Source: Dyadobacter frigoris (GTDB lineage Bacteria; Bacteroidota; Bacteroidia; Cytophagales; Spirosomataceae). Taken from it: DNA of 64,000 nt. The notes under the pieces were generated by a model. It worked only from the letters and a program-made list of their open reading frames with translations, searched no databases and was not told the DNA's origin. Made by a program: the position numbers and the translations under genes. Location of the stretch: assembly GCF_005280585.1 (NCBI RefSeq), contig NZ_SZVO01000002.1:124001-188000 (forward strand). Reading direction: 5' to 3'. Below are positions 34,889-45,046 of this stretch, piece after piece (position 1 is the first letter of the stretch; each line of letters begins with the position of its first letter).

Positions 34889-36298
34889 ATGAAAAAATTC
34901 TCTATCCTACTTTTCGCTACTTCGCTGTTATTTAGCACATTGAGCTGTAAAGATAATGATGACGATAACACGCCAACGGTACCAACAGATATCAACAACC
35001 CATTAAAATCAGGAGAAATATCAGTTCCTGTAAAAGCAGATCCTTCGTTCAGCTGGGCACCTGCCACCGGCTCAGTCAATCTTGGTGATCTGAAAGTAAA
35101 TTCTACTAACGAACCTTTAATGATTTCTATTGGTGAAGGTGTTGAAGCTGGTTATCGGGATGGAGGTTTGTATCGTCAGGGACAACTGACATCCTATCCG
35201 AATTTGGTTGCCCGCCAAATGGGACTTGCCGGTTTTGACCAGGCACTTTTTGAAAAGGAAAACGGCAATGGCACTGGATATCTTATCAAAAAAAATTCAG
35301 CCGCAATTCCTGTTTTTGATGAAGTCACTAACAATCTGGTTTATACGGAAAAAGGCTCCGCACTTATGAAACCTTATTCGGGAAAGATCACGGACAATTT
35401 TTCCGCACCTTTTGGCGGACGCAATATATTCGCTGCAAACCCGGCGCAAGAACTGGCATATAAAAATAATTTCTACATCAATAACCCGCAGCCCGCTTAT
35501 CTTTCAAATACCAATTATTTGTGGGTAAACGGTTATGTAAATGCCTCACTTTTTAGCAGATACGTGGGAGCCGGATACAATTCCGCATGGGAATATGCCA
35601 AAACCATTACTCCTGAAATTGCTTTATTCGAAACTGGAATTGATGCTTATATATTAAATAATTTGCGTGGAGGCGGAAGTGGATTATTCGGTGGAAGTGA
35701 ATTTGCCTGGGAACGGCAAATTCTCAATTATCTGAAAGAAAAAGGCACAAAATCAATATTAGCCACGGTGCCGGAAGTGCTTGATTTTCCATATTTCAAA
35801 TGGTATACTTATGAAAATCTGATCAGGAAAACGGGCAAGCCAATTGGTATCCAGGTCAGCGATGTCTCAACACCCGCAGCAGCTACATCCGATATTATAT
35901 TTCTTCCAACGACGAATGTGGTCAATCTTTATAACGGCAATTTCAAGTATTCCTATCTTACCGATGAAGATGTGATCAGAAAAGATGAAATTTCGAAACC
36001 CGAAAAATATAACGAGCTATTGCTCATGTGGTCAAAACAATACAATCAGCCACTTGTCGATTTTTATGCTGTCTACAAAAAAGTGGTTGCAGGAAATTAT
36101 GTTTCGGAAGACGGTTTTAAAATTGACCCATCCTACCCTAATGGAAATTTCTTTTCCGCCGATGGTCTTTACCCTTCTGCTATTGGTCAGGCTGTGTTGG
36201 CAAATGAAGTGATCAAGGTTTTGAACAGCAGTTATCGGGCTCAGATACCGTTGATCAATATTAGTAATTACGCCGCTGAAATGTCAAAAGTCAAATAG
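34889..36298 (+). CDS. SGNH-hydrolase-fold lipoprotein lacking catalytic residues
   Basis: This 469-residue lipoprotein (Cys20 in STLSCKDND) aligns along its length with Bacteroidota SGNH/GDSL hydrolase lipoproteins (GYRDGGLYRQGQLTSYPN, an APFGGRN-type middle segment, the C-terminal ANEVIKVLNSSYRAQIP). The catalytic blocks are altered. The family GNSLTAGY reads GEGVEAGY (82-89), so Gly84 replaces the nucleophile Ser. The GNND-type block reads ETGIDAY. The C-terminal DGIHPT reads DGLYPS, so Tyr428 replaces His. The frame is intact, so it is probably a maintained non-enzymatic binding protein at the cell surface rather than a decaying gene. Confidence 0.8.
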   Translation: MKKFSILLFATSLLFSTLSCKDNDDDNTPTVPTDINNPLKSGEISVPVKADPSFSWAPATGSVNLGDLKVNSTNEPLMISIGEGVEAGYRDGGLYRQGQLTSYPNLVARQMGLAGFDQALFEKENGNGTGYLIKKNSAAIPVFDEVTNNLVYTEKGSALMKPYSGKITDNFSAPFGGRNIFAANPAQELAYKNNFYINNPQPAYLSNTNYLWVNGYVNASLFSRYVGAGYNSAWEYAKTITPEIALFETGIDAYILNNLRGGGSGLFGGSEFAWERQILNYLKEKGTKSILATVPEVLDFPYFKWYTYENLIRKTGKPIGIQVSDVSTPAAATSDIIFLPTTNVVNLYNGNFKYSYLTDEDVIRKDEISKPEKYNELLLMWSKQYNQPLVDFYAVYKKVVAGNYVSEDGFKIDPSYPNGNFFSADGLYPSAIGQAVLANEVIKVLNSSYRAQIPLINISNYAAEMSKVK

Positions 36299-36303
36299 TT
36301 CTG

Positions 36304-36340
36304 AACCCGGTCAAAAGCCTCCTTGATTTTTGGCCGGGTT
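36304..36340 (+). terminator. Terminator after the SGNH-like gene
   Basis: AACCCGG (36304-36310) pairs with CCGGGTT (36334-36340), extended inside by CAAAA/TTTTG, and is followed by TAAATATT. Confidence 0.75.
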
Positions 36341-36356
36341 TAAATATTAAAATTCT

Positions 36357-36364
36357 TATATTTG
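36357..36364 (+). promoter_or_regulatory. Promoter -7 box of the FAD dehydrogenase gene
   Basis: TATATTTG fits TAnnTTTG exactly, 31 bases before the ATG at 36396. The only TTTG upstream (36329-36332) is 24 bases away and overlaps the terminator, so the -33 element is uncertain. Confidence 0.5.
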
Positions 36365-36395
36365 CATTATTAAAGGATAAATCCCTTTCTATAAA

Positions 36396-37973
36396 ATGCA
36401 GCACAATCTTTCGCTTACACTCTTACCAGAAATCGCTCTGGATGATGACGCTTTTCGTCAGTATATTAATAAAAAACTTAATCTGCGGGTTACTGATCAG
36501 CCTTTTATCAGGAAAACACGCCAGTCCATCGATGCCCGAAGCCGACAGGTAAAGGTCAATGTACAGGCAGAAGTATATGTCAATGAACAGCCGCCTTCGC
36601 TGATTGAAACGCCTCTGGATTATCCTGATGTCAGCAATCGGCCAAAAGCATTAATCGTGGGTTGCGGCCCGGCTGGTATGTTTGCGGCTTTGCGTTTGAT
36701 TGAACTTGGTATCAAACCAATTCTTTTTGAACGTGGAAAAGATGTGCGTACAAGACGGCGGGATCTGGCTGCTATCAATAAAGATCATGTTGTAAATCCG
36801 GAATCCAATTATTGTTTTGGAGAAGGCGGTGCAGGAACTTATTCAGACGGAAAATTATATACACGTTCCAACAAACGCGGTGATATTCGGAGAGTTCTGG
36901 AAATATTCGTTGGACATGGCGCCAATGAACAAATCCTGATCGATACGCATCCGCATATTGGTACGAACAAACTTCCGATGGTTGTTTCCGAAATGCGGAA
37001 AAGTATTCTGGAAGCCGGTGGAGAAATTCATTTTGACACAAAAGTTACTGACTTCATTTTAGAAGGAAATACGCTGAAAGGCGTTATTACGGATGATAAA
37101 ACTGAGCATACCGGAATTGGTGTGATTCTTGCCACCGGACATTCCGCCAGGGATATCTATGAATTACTGGACCAAAGGAATATCCTGATTGAAAGTAAAT
37201 CTTTTGCGATGGGCGTTCGGATTGAACATCCGCAAAGTGTAATTGACCAGATTCAATACCACTGCCAGACCGACCGTGGACCTTATCTTCCGGCTGCTTC
37301 ATATAGTCTTGTTACCCAAACACGTTACCAAGGCGTTCAGCGGGGCGTTTTTTCATTTTGCATGTGTCCCGGCGGATTTATTGTTCCTGCGGCAACTGCA
37401 TCCGGAGAAGTGGTCGTGAATGGCATGTCTCCCTCACGTCGTGATTCTGCTTATGCCAATTCAGGAATTGTTGTTTCCGTGGAAGATGTAGATTTATTGC
37501 CTTATAAAGAATTTGGTGCTTTGGCTGGTTTGCAATATCAAAAAGAAGTTGAACAAGCTGCCTGCAAATTGGCAGGAGAAACACAAACGGCCCCAGCACA
37601 ACTTGTTAATGATTTTATCAACAAAAAAATATCCGGAGAACTTCGCGAAACTTCTTATCAGCCAGGAATTACGCCGGTTGATTTATATGAAGTCTTACCT
37701 CCTAATATTGCTTTCCCGCTAAGAGATGCCTTCTCAGATTTTGGCAGAAAAATGAAAGGATATCTATCCGGCGAAGCACAATTAATTGGCGTGGAAAGCC
37801 GCACATCTTCACCGGTCAGAATTCCGAGAGAACGTGAAACCTGTGAACATCCGGTCGTGAAAGGACTTTTCCCTTGTGGTGAAGGTGCCGGTTATGCAGG
37901 CGGAATTATGTCTGCTGCGATGGACGGACAAAGATGTGCAGAACAACTTGTCGGGCTATACGCTTCGGTATAA
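36396..37973 (+). CDS. FAD-dependent dehydrogenase (COG2509-type)
   Basis: This 525-residue cytoplasmic protein has an N-terminal domain of about 85 residues, followed by a Rossmann nucleotide-binding motif (VGCGPAGMFAALRL), and the strictly conserved segment NYCFGEGGAGTYSDGKLYTR of the uncharacterised FAD-dependent dehydrogenase family. GEGAGYAGGIMSAAMDG at the end closes the FAD site. The reaction is not known for the family. It is transcribed ahead of the Nudix gene but 143 bases apart. Confidence 0.88.
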   Translation: MQHNLSLTLLPEIALDDDAFRQYINKKLNLRVTDQPFIRKTRQSIDARSRQVKVNVQAEVYVNEQPPSLIETPLDYPDVSNRPKALIVGCGPAGMFAALRLIELGIKPILFERGKDVRTRRRDLAAINKDHVVNPESNYCFGEGGAGTYSDGKLYTRSNKRGDIRRVLEIFVGHGANEQILIDTHPHIGTNKLPMVVSEMRKSILEAGGEIHFDTKVTDFILEGNTLKGVITDDKTEHTGIGVILATGHSARDIYELLDQRNILIESKSFAMGVRIEHPQSVIDQIQYHCQTDRGPYLPAASYSLVTQTRYQGVQRGVFSFCMCPGGFIVPAATASGEVVVNGMSPSRRDSAYANSGIVVSVEDVDLLPYKEFGALAGLQYQKEVEQAACKLAGETQTAPAQLVNDFINKKISGELRETSYQPGITPVDLYEVLPPNIAFPLRDAFSDFGRKMKGYLSGEAQLIGVESRTSSPVRIPRERETCEHPVVKGLFPCGEGAGYAGGIMSAAMDGQRCAEQLVGLYASV

Positions 37974-38116
37974 AGCACTCATTTGTCTTACATAAAAATA
38001 TTTAGTATCATTGTTCAAACACCAGAATCTTTCGTGGAACGTTATTAAAATGCGTGAAGCGTTGAGTTGCTGCAACAAAATACCGACACCAATTAAAATT
38101 AATTATAAACGCCTCT

Positions 38117-38761
38117 ATGGCTCAGGGATCTTTCTCGGTTTTCACGAATGAATTATTTCAAAAATTAAAAGATCCGCTTCCCGGTGAATCTGCCCATCAG
38201 GTTATGCAGTCGTCTTCCAAACTGAGATTTACTGTTAAACCTAACGAAAGAACCAGAAAAAGTGCCGTATTGATTTTGTTTTATCCCTATGGCAATGAAA
38301 TTTATTTCCCGCTGATTTTACGTCCCGCTTACGATGGCGTACATTCCGGCCAGGTAGCTTTTCCGGGAGGCCGTTATGAAAAAACAGATGAAAATCTTAT
38401 CCGGACTGCGTTGAGAGAGGCCCAGGAAGAGATAGGTTTACGCCTCAATGATGTAAAAGTCCTGGGGATATTAACTGAACTTTTCATTCCTGCCAGCAAT
38501 TTTTATGTTTTGCCTGTTGTTGCCACCATTCCGTATCGTCCTGATTTCTATCCGGATCCAAGGGAAGTTGAGGACATTTTCCAGATAAAATTAAAAGAAA
38601 TCTCCGACGTATCCATAATTGGCACCAGTGAAATTCAGATCCGTGGTGTGCAGATTGTTGCACCGCATTATGAAGTGAATGGATACAAGATATGGGGAGC
38701 AACGGCGATGATGATCAGTGAGCTTCTGTCGGTCATTGGTACCGTAGATTTGGAAGTTTGA
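38117..38761 (+). CDS. Nudix hydrolase, CoA pyrophosphatase-like
   Basis: This 214-residue protein has a complete Nudix box (GGRYEKTDENLIRTALREAQ then EEIGL, residues about 85-108), in which REAQEE binds Mg2+. Upstream, SGQVAFPGG matches the UPF0035 signature of the NudL/YeaB coenzyme A pyrophosphatases, which split CoA to 4'-phosphopantetheine and 3',5'-ADP. A leading LRPAYDGVHSGQ also fits. The likely role is clean-up of oxidised CoA. Confidence 0.87.
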   Translation: MAQGSFSVFTNELFQKLKDPLPGESAHQVMQSSSKLRFTVKPNERTRKSAVLILFYPYGNEIYFPLILRPAYDGVHSGQVAFPGGRYEKTDENLIRTALREAQEEIGLRLNDVKVLGILTELFIPASNFYVLPVVATIPYRPDFYPDPREVEDIFQIKLKEISDVSIIGTSEIQIRGVQIVAPHYEVNGYKIWGATAMMISELLSVIGTVDLEV

Positions 38762-38938
38762 AACTGGGAAATAATCCCTTTTATTCCTATATTAGCGAGT
38801 ATTTTCATCCATGCCTCCCGGCTTTCTTCGTACATTTTAATCCTGAAAAAATCGATTATCCATGTGCGGAAATCCGATAAGAGGTTGATCTTACTTAAAT
38901 TTTTACAGCATATAAACCCTTAGTTTCCGCCTTAATTT

Positions 38939-41680
38939 ATGGACGAAAACGGAGCTACGCCTAACGTAGAAGATAGCGAATTACACAGTCAGTTACCCGT
39001 CTCGGGCCTTTACGAAAGTTGGTTTCTTGATTATGCCTCTTATGTAATTCTGGAACGTGCAGTACCTGCCATTGAAGACGGTTTAAAGCCGGTTCAGCGC
39101 AGGATACTTCACGCTTTGAATGAAATGGATGATGGCCGTTTCAACAAAGTTGCCAACGTGATCGGTTCTACCATGCAGTATCACCCGCACGGTGATGCTT
39201 CTATTAATGATGCCATTGTTAACCTTGGGCAAAAAGAACTGCTTTTCGACACACAGGGAAACTGGGGCGATTTGCGCACCGGCGACCGTGCCGCGGCAGC
39301 GCGATATATTGAGGTTCGACTTTCAAGATTTTCCAAAGAAATTGTTTTCAATAGTGATACTACCGAATGGCAGTTATCCTACGATGGCCGGAAGCGTGAG
39401 CCGGTTACCCTTCCTGTAAAATTTCCACTTTTATTATCTCTGGGTGTTGAAGGAATTGCGGTTGGACTTTCAACCAAAATATTACCACACAACTTTTGCG
39501 AGCTGATTGAAGCCTCGGTAGATATTTTGCAAGGCAAGGAAGTTATCATTTATCCTGATTTTCTTACCGGCGGACATATTGACGTATCCAATTATGGAGA
39601 CGGACATCGCAGCGGAAAGGTACGTGTAAGAGCCAAAATTGAAGAGGAAGACAAGAAAATGCTTGTTATCCGGGATATTCCGTTTGGCACTACGACTTCT
39701 TCTTTGATCGATTCCATTATCAAGGCTAATGACGGCGGAAAAATCAAGATTAAAAAAGTTGTTGATAATACCGCCGCTGATGTGGAAATCCAGGTGCATC
39801 TGGCGCCAGGCGTTTCTCCGGATATTACCATCGATGCACTTTACGCATTCACCGAATGTGAAGTTTCCATTTCTCCGAATGCCTGTGTCATTATTGAGAA
39901 TAAACCTCACTTTGTTGGCGTTACTGATATTTTGCGGTACAATACGCAGCAGACGGTTCATCTTTTAAAGCGTGAACTGGAAATCCGGAGACTAGCATTA
40001 CTAGAAAAGATCCTGTACGGTTCGCTGGAAAAAATATTTATTGAAAACCGTATTTACCGGGACATTGAAGAATGTGAAACTTTTGAAGATGTAATCCGGA
40101 CCATAGATAAGGGCCTTGAACCTTTTAAACCACAGTTTTACAGGGAAATTACCGACGAAGATATCGTTGAGCTTACTGAAATCCGTATCAAACGTATTTC
40201 AAAATATGACGGATATAAAGCGGATGAACTGATGCGAAAATGGCAGGATGAACTTGCGGAAACGGAAGATAACCTGGCCAACATTACTCGTTTCGCAATC
40301 GATTATTTCAAAGATCTTTTAAAAAAATACGGAAAAGGCAGAGAAAGAAGAACGGAAATCAGAGCGTTCAACCAGATCTCGGCCAACGTTGTTGCTGCCA
40401 ATAACCAAAAACTTTATGTCAACCGCATAGAAGGTTTTATCGGTTACGGGCTGAAAAAAGATGAATACGTCATGGATTGCTCTGATATTGATGATGTTAT
40501 CATTTTCAGAAGTGACGGAAAATGTTTGGTCACCAAAGTTCAGGATAAAGTATTTGTAGGAAAAGACATTATCTATTGCGCCGTTTTCCTCAAAAATGAC
40601 GAACGGAAAGTTTATAATGTAACATATCTTGATGGGAAAACCGGTGTTTCTTACATCAAAAGATTCCAGGTTACGGCTGTTACACGCGACCGGGAATACG
40701 ACCTGACACAGGGTACGCCTAAATCAAAAATCACCTATTTCACTTCCAATGAAAATGGTGAAGCTGAGATCATTACCGTAAGCCTTACAGCGCAGAGCAA
40801 AGCAAAAGTGAAACAATTCGATTTCAACTTTGCTGATCTGCTGATCAAAAACCGGAGCGCGATGGGAAATATCCTGACAAAATATCCTGTCCGTAAAATT
40901 GTAATGAAACAAGCTGGCCGGTCTACTTTGGGAGGAGTCGATATGTGGTTTGATCCAATCATCGGCCGTCTGAATCGCGATGAACGCGGGGAATATCTTG
41001 GCAATTTCGGATCAACGGACAGTATTCTGGTTATTTACAAAGAAGGTTCTTACGAGCTTACCAATTTCGACCTGACCAATCATTATGTTTCCAATGAAGT
41101 TTTACTGGTCAAAAAGTTTGATCCGAAACTTCCGGTTACAGCTTTGTATTATGACGGTGGACAAAAACATTATTTCATCAAACGTTTCACGATAGAAACT
41201 TCTTCGCTTGACAAGAAATTCCTGTTTATCAGTGATGCGAAAAACAGCAAATTAATTCTTGCCTCTGCCGACAAACGTCCGCGTTTTGAGGTAGTTCATG
41301 CCAAAAATGAAAAACGCGATCAGCTGCATGAAGAATTTGTTGTGGAAGATCTTGTTGATGTAAGAGGATGGAAAGCAATGGGTTACAAGTTAGCCATTGA
41401 TAAATACAAAGAAATCCGCTGGTTGGAATCTCTGGCCGTTTTAGTGGAAGATGAGCTGGTTATCGACATTCCGGATCTTCATCACGAAACGGAAAAAGGC
41501 GATAGCGAAACAACAGAAAATAACGAAATACAGGAATCTGAAAGCAGTGAATCCGAAATAAATCAGGAAGAAACTGAGCCAGAAAATACGAAGGATGAGG
41601 ACGTTCAGGATGATTCCAAACAAAAAAAGGAATCAAAAAAAGGCACTGATCCAAAATCACAACTCGGTCTGTTTGAATAA
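38939..41680 (+). CDS. parC: DNA topoisomerase IV subunit A
   Basis: This 913-residue type IIA topoisomerase subunit cuts and rejoins DNA in the decatenation of daughter chromosomes. The breakage-reunion domain has the active Tyr123 (AAARYIEVRLS) and PHGDASIN. It ends with a C-terminal beta-pinwheel and a very acidic tail (about 855-900) with many Glu, Ser and Asp. The absence of the GyrA-box (QRRGGKG-like) in the C-terminal domain favours ParC over GyrA. The subunit B gene is not adjacent: upstream lies a Nudix gene 177 bases away. Its stop codon lies inside a terminator stem. Confidence 0.9.
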   Translation: MDENGATPNVEDSELHSQLPVSGLYESWFLDYASYVILERAVPAIEDGLKPVQRRILHALNEMDDGRFNKVANVIGSTMQYHPHGDASINDAIVNLGQKELLFDTQGNWGDLRTGDRAAAARYIEVRLSRFSKEIVFNSDTTEWQLSYDGRKREPVTLPVKFPLLLSLGVEGIAVGLSTKILPHNFCELIEASVDILQGKEVIIYPDFLTGGHIDVSNYGDGHRSGKVRVRAKIEEEDKKMLVIRDIPFGTTTSSLIDSIIKANDGGKIKIKKVVDNTAADVEIQVHLAPGVSPDITIDALYAFTECEVSISPNACVIIENKPHFVGVTDILRYNTQQTVHLLKRELEIRRLALLEKILYGSLEKIFIENRIYRDIEECETFEDVIRTIDKGLEPFKPQFYREITDEDIVELTEIRIKRISKYDGYKADELMRKWQDELAETEDNLANITRFAIDYFKDLLKKYGKGRERRTEIRAFNQISANVVAANNQKLYVNRIEGFIGYGLKKDEYVMDCSDIDDVIIFRSDGKCLVTKVQDKVFVGKDIIYCAVFLKNDERKVYNVTYLDGKTGVSYIKRFQVTAVTRDREYDLTQGTPKSKITYFTSNENGEAEIITVSLTAQSKAKVKQFDFNFADLLIKNRSAMGNILTKYPVRKIVMKQAGRSTLGGVDMWFDPIIGRLNRDERGEYLGNFGSTDSILVIYKEGSYELTNFDLTNHYVSNEVLLVKKFDPKLPVTALYYDGGQKHYFIKRFTIETSSLDKKFLFISDAKNSKLILASADKRPRFEVVHAKNEKRDQLHEEFVVEDLVDVRGWKAMGYKLAIDKYKEIRWLESLAVLVEDELVIDIPDLHHETEKGDSETTENNEIQESESSESEINQEETEPENTKDEDVQDDSKQKKESKKGTDPKSQLGLFE

Positions 41681-41713
41681 CATGTGTGTCAAAAAAACAC
41701 ATGTTATTCAAAC
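41671..41713 (+). terminator. Strong terminator overlapping the parC stop codon
   Basis: GTTTGAATAACATGTGT (41671-41687) pairs perfectly over 17 bases with ACACATGTTATTCAAAC (41697-41713), then GTTTTTC follows. The first arm contains the last codons and the TAA of parC (41678-41680), so a ribosome at the stop would hinder folding. Confidence 0.88.
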
Positions 41714-41834
41714 GTTTTTCGACGGTTAGCAACAAAATACCATGTTGCAAGCGTATAGAAAATAAAACGACAAACTGTGGAAGACTTGCAATACCCTCAT
41801 AATATATACATCAACTTAGAGGTTAACTTTAAGG

Positions 41835-42488
41835 ATGCCCGTGAAAAAATTGATAAAAATAGTTATTGCTCTACTCTTTGCCAGCCTGGTCTTTATCCTG
41901 CTGTGCAATTTCTGGGTGGTATATTGTACCAAGCAGTATAACTATTTTTCAATTAATGATCTTCCTTCTAACGACGTCGCACTGGTTTTGGGGACTAGCC
42001 GGAATACGGAAAGCGGAAAAGAAAATCTGTTTTTCAAATACCGCATGGAGGCTACGGCACGACTTTTCAAGGAAGGTAAAATCAAGTATATTATTTTGAG
42101 CGGAAACAACGACTCGCAGTATTACAATGAGCCGCTCGACATGCAAAGAGCCCTGCTCAATTTGGGAATTCCGGAAAATGTTATGACATTAGATTATGCC
42201 GGATTCCGGACTTTTGATTCGGTAGTTCGCTGTAAGGAAGTTTTTAACCAGGATAATTTTACGGTTATTTCACAAAACTTCCACAACGCCAGGGCATTAT
42301 ATATTGCCCATAATGAAGGAATTAATGCAATTTCATTTGCTGCACAGGATGTTCCGGACGGTTATTCGATTCGTACGCTGATCCGCGAATATCTGGCAAG
42401 GCCAAAAGCAGTTTTGGATGTACATTTTTTGAGACCAAAAGCAGATGTTACGTCTAATGTTGAGATAAAAAAGAAAAAAGGACCCTGA
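41835..42488 (+). CDS. SanA/YdcF-like DUF218 membrane protein
   Basis: This 217-residue protein has an N-terminal membrane helix (about 7-30) and a periplasmic DUF218 domain of the ElyC/SanA type (VALVLGTSRNTESGK, YIILSGNN, and FRTFDSVVRCKEVF). SanA affects envelope permeability to vancomycin in enteric bacteria; the biochemical activity is not known. The gene is followed after 37 bases by the DUF5686 gene and may be cotranscribed with it. Confidence 0.85.
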   Translation: MPVKKLIKIVIALLFASLVFILLCNFWVVYCTKQYNYFSINDLPSNDVALVLGTSRNTESGKENLFFKYRMEATARLFKEGKIKYIILSGNNDSQYYNEPLDMQRALLNLGIPENVMTLDYAGFRTFDSVVRCKEVFNQDNFTVISQNFHNARALYIAHNEGINAISFAAQDVPDGYSIRTLIREYLARPKAVLDVHFLRPKADVTSNVEIKKKKGP

Positions 42489-42525
42489 ACGAAGCGAAAG
42501 ATTTTACTCACCAGAGATATAAGAT

Positions 42526-45039
42526 ATGAAAATAATTAGACCAATCATCTTTTTTGTAATTATACTATTATCTGTCCGATCCTTCGCACAAACCACGCAC
42601 ACTATAAAAGGAAGAGTTACGGATGCTACTTCAGGAGATCCTGTTCCCTTTGCTAATATTGGCGTAAAAAATACTCCAGCAGGAACAACAACCAATTTCG
42701 ACGGATTTTATACGCTGACCTTCACCCCTCCCGCCGATTCTATTCTGGTCACTTATATCGGTTACACGACAAAAAGTAAAGCTATAACTCCTGACGCAGC
42801 CGCACAAACCATTGATATTCAACTCACACCCGGCGCTTTGCAGCTTAGGGAAGTTAAGATATATGCCGGAGAAAATCCCGCCTGGGCGATCATGCGCAAG
42901 ATTGTTGCGAACCGGAAAAACAATAATTCCGAGAACCAGGATGCTTATGAATATGAAAGTTATAACAAAATCCAGATTGATATAGATAATCTTTCAGAGA
43001 AATTCAGAAACCGCCGGGCAGTAAAAAAGATGACGCATATCGTCGATAAATATGACGAAGTGAAAGGTGATGACGGACAAACGGTTATTCCAATCTTCAT
43101 TTCTGAATCCGTTTCCAACGTTTATTTCAGAAGAGATCCCAAGAAGAAAAAGGAAATCATTAATAAAACCAAAGTTTCCGGTGTAGGTTTGACGGATGGA
43201 AGTTTTGTTTCCCAAATCGTTGGTTCTTCCTTTCAGCAATATAATTTTTATAATAACTGGCTTAATGTACTTGAAAAAGATTTCATTTCTCCAATTTCGG
43301 ACAGCTGGAAATTATATTACGATTATTACCTGGCCGACAGTATTTCAAACGGCACGAATTATGATTACCAGATTGATTTTGAACCGCGTCAGGAACAGGA
43401 TCTGGCTTTTAGCGGATCATTCTGGATCGATGGAAAAACCTTTGCATTAACCCAAATGGATGCAAATGTTGGAAAAAAAGCCAATTTGAATTTCATTGAA
43501 AGAATAAAAATCCAGACGTCTTACGATCTTTTTGAAGATGATAAAACCTGGGTTCTAACGAAGACCAGGGTATTAATAGATGTTGACGAACCAACCAAGC
43601 AAACGGCGGGATTATTATTAAAGTTTTATTCTTCCAATTCAAATTATAAACTGAATATTCCAAAAGGACCGAAATTCTTCGATACTGCCATAGAGCTGAA
43701 AGAAGATTACATGGTTCATGACTCTACTTTCTGGGCGAAGAGCCGGCCTGAATCGCTTTCCAAATCAGAGCTGTTAAGTTTTCAGCTTGTTGATTCCTTA
43801 AAAGTATTGCCGGTTGTAAAAACATACTCCGAGATATTAAACATTTTTGTCAACGGATATAAAAAGATTGACAAGTGGAACATTGATATTGGTCCGTATT
43901 TATTTTTGTATGCCAACAACAATATTGAAGGAAATCGCCTGAGAATGGGATTTAAAACTGACCCGGGATTTAGCCGGAAATGGATTGTAAGTGGTTACGG
44001 TGCCTACGGTTTCAAAGATCAGAAATTTAAATATGGCGGCGGTATTGACTATATTTTCTCCCGAAAACCATGGACAATGGCCGGAATTTCCTATTCAAAA
44101 GATCTGGAAAGATTAGGAGTTTCTGCTGAAACAATTGGTACAAATACTCTTTTTGGTGCATTTTCAAGATTCGGAACTTTCAGGAGAGCTTACTGGCAGG
44201 AAGATGTTTCGATGTATTTTAGAAGAGAAATTGTAAAGGGCTTCACCGCTAACGTTCAGCTTCGCCACAGAAATTTTGACCCTTTATTTGACTTTGCTTA
44301 TCGTTCGCAGCCACAAATGGGAGCAGATTCACCCTTGAAAAGTACTTATCAAATTACAGAACTGAATGTAGAAACCCGCCTTGCAGGGAACGAAACGTTT
44401 CTACAAAATGATAACGAGCGCATTAGCATGGGAACTGGAAATTCACCTGCTTTCACATTTCGGTATACGATGGGAATGAAGAATTTCCTGCAAGGGGACT
44501 TCAACTACCACAAGTTTGCAATTAACGTAAAACAAACTTTCCGGGCTGGCGTTTTTGGCCGGACTTATTACAATCTTACGCTGGGATATATTCCGTCAAC
44601 AATTCCTTATACGTTGTTATACACACCTTTGGGTAATGAATCTTTGTTTTATGTTGACAACGCATTCAACCTGATGAAATATTTCGAATTTATCAGTGAT
44701 CGATATCTGACACTACGAGTGGAACATAATGATGAAGGTTTTATCCTCAATCGTATTCCTGCCGTCAGAAAATTAAAGTGGAGATTGTTAGCCACAGGAA
44801 GAGTTTTTTACGGACAGGTAAGCAAGAAAAACCTCGCGCTGGCCTCTTCCGTGGATGCGCAGGGAAATCCAATTCAGACTTTTAATGAACTTGGAAATAC
44901 ACCTTATCTTGAACTCGGTTACGGTATTGATAATATTTTCAAGTTTGGCCGGATTGATGCTATTCATCGGCTTACTTATAAAAATAATCCTAACGTGACG
45001 CCATTTGCGCTGAAGATTTCTTTCTGGTTTAGTTTGTAA
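42526..45039 (+). CDS. DUF5686 / carboxypeptidase-regulatory-like outer membrane protein
   Basis: This 837-residue protein has a signal peptide ending near residue 22 (VRSFAQ), a carboxypeptidase-D regulatory-like beta-sandwich (about 25-110: GRVTDATSGDPVPFANIGVKN), and then the large DUF5686 region with many alternating aromatic strands that ends in KISFWFSL, consistent with a barrel. There is no TonB plug, so it is not a SusC. The family is widespread in Bacteroidota and its function is unknown. It ends 7 bases before the convergent ABC ATPase gene. Confidence 0.85.
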   Translation: MKIIRPIIFFVIILLSVRSFAQTTHTIKGRVTDATSGDPVPFANIGVKNTPAGTTTNFDGFYTLTFTPPADSILVTYIGYTTKSKAITPDAAAQTIDIQLTPGALQLREVKIYAGENPAWAIMRKIVANRKNNNSENQDAYEYESYNKIQIDIDNLSEKFRNRRAVKKMTHIVDKYDEVKGDDGQTVIPIFISESVSNVYFRRDPKKKKEIINKTKVSGVGLTDGSFVSQIVGSSFQQYNFYNNWLNVLEKDFISPISDSWKLYYDYYLADSISNGTNYDYQIDFEPRQEQDLAFSGSFWIDGKTFALTQMDANVGKKANLNFIERIKIQTSYDLFEDDKTWVLTKTRVLIDVDEPTKQTAGLLLKFYSSNSNYKLNIPKGPKFFDTAIELKEDYMVHDSTFWAKSRPESLSKSELLSFQLVDSLKVLPVVKTYSEILNIFVNGYKKIDKWNIDIGPYLFLYANNNIEGNRLRMGFKTDPGFSRKWIVSGYGAYGFKDQKFKYGGGIDYIFSRKPWTMAGISYSKDLERLGVSAETIGTNTLFGAFSRFGTFRRAYWQEDVSMYFRREIVKGFTANVQLRHRNFDPLFDFAYRSQPQMGADSPLKSTYQITELNVETRLAGNETFLQNDNERISMGTGNSPAFTFRYTMGMKNFLQGDFNYHKFAINVKQTFRAGVFGRTYYNLTLGYIPSTIPYTLLYTPLGNESLFYVDNAFNLMKYFEFISDRYLTLRVEHNDEGFILNRIPAVRKLKWRLLATGRVFYGQVSKKNLALASSVDAQGNPIQTFNELGNTPYLELGYGIDNIFKFGRIDAIHRLTYKNNPNVTPFALKISFWFSL

Positions 45040-45046
45040 GTTTCTG

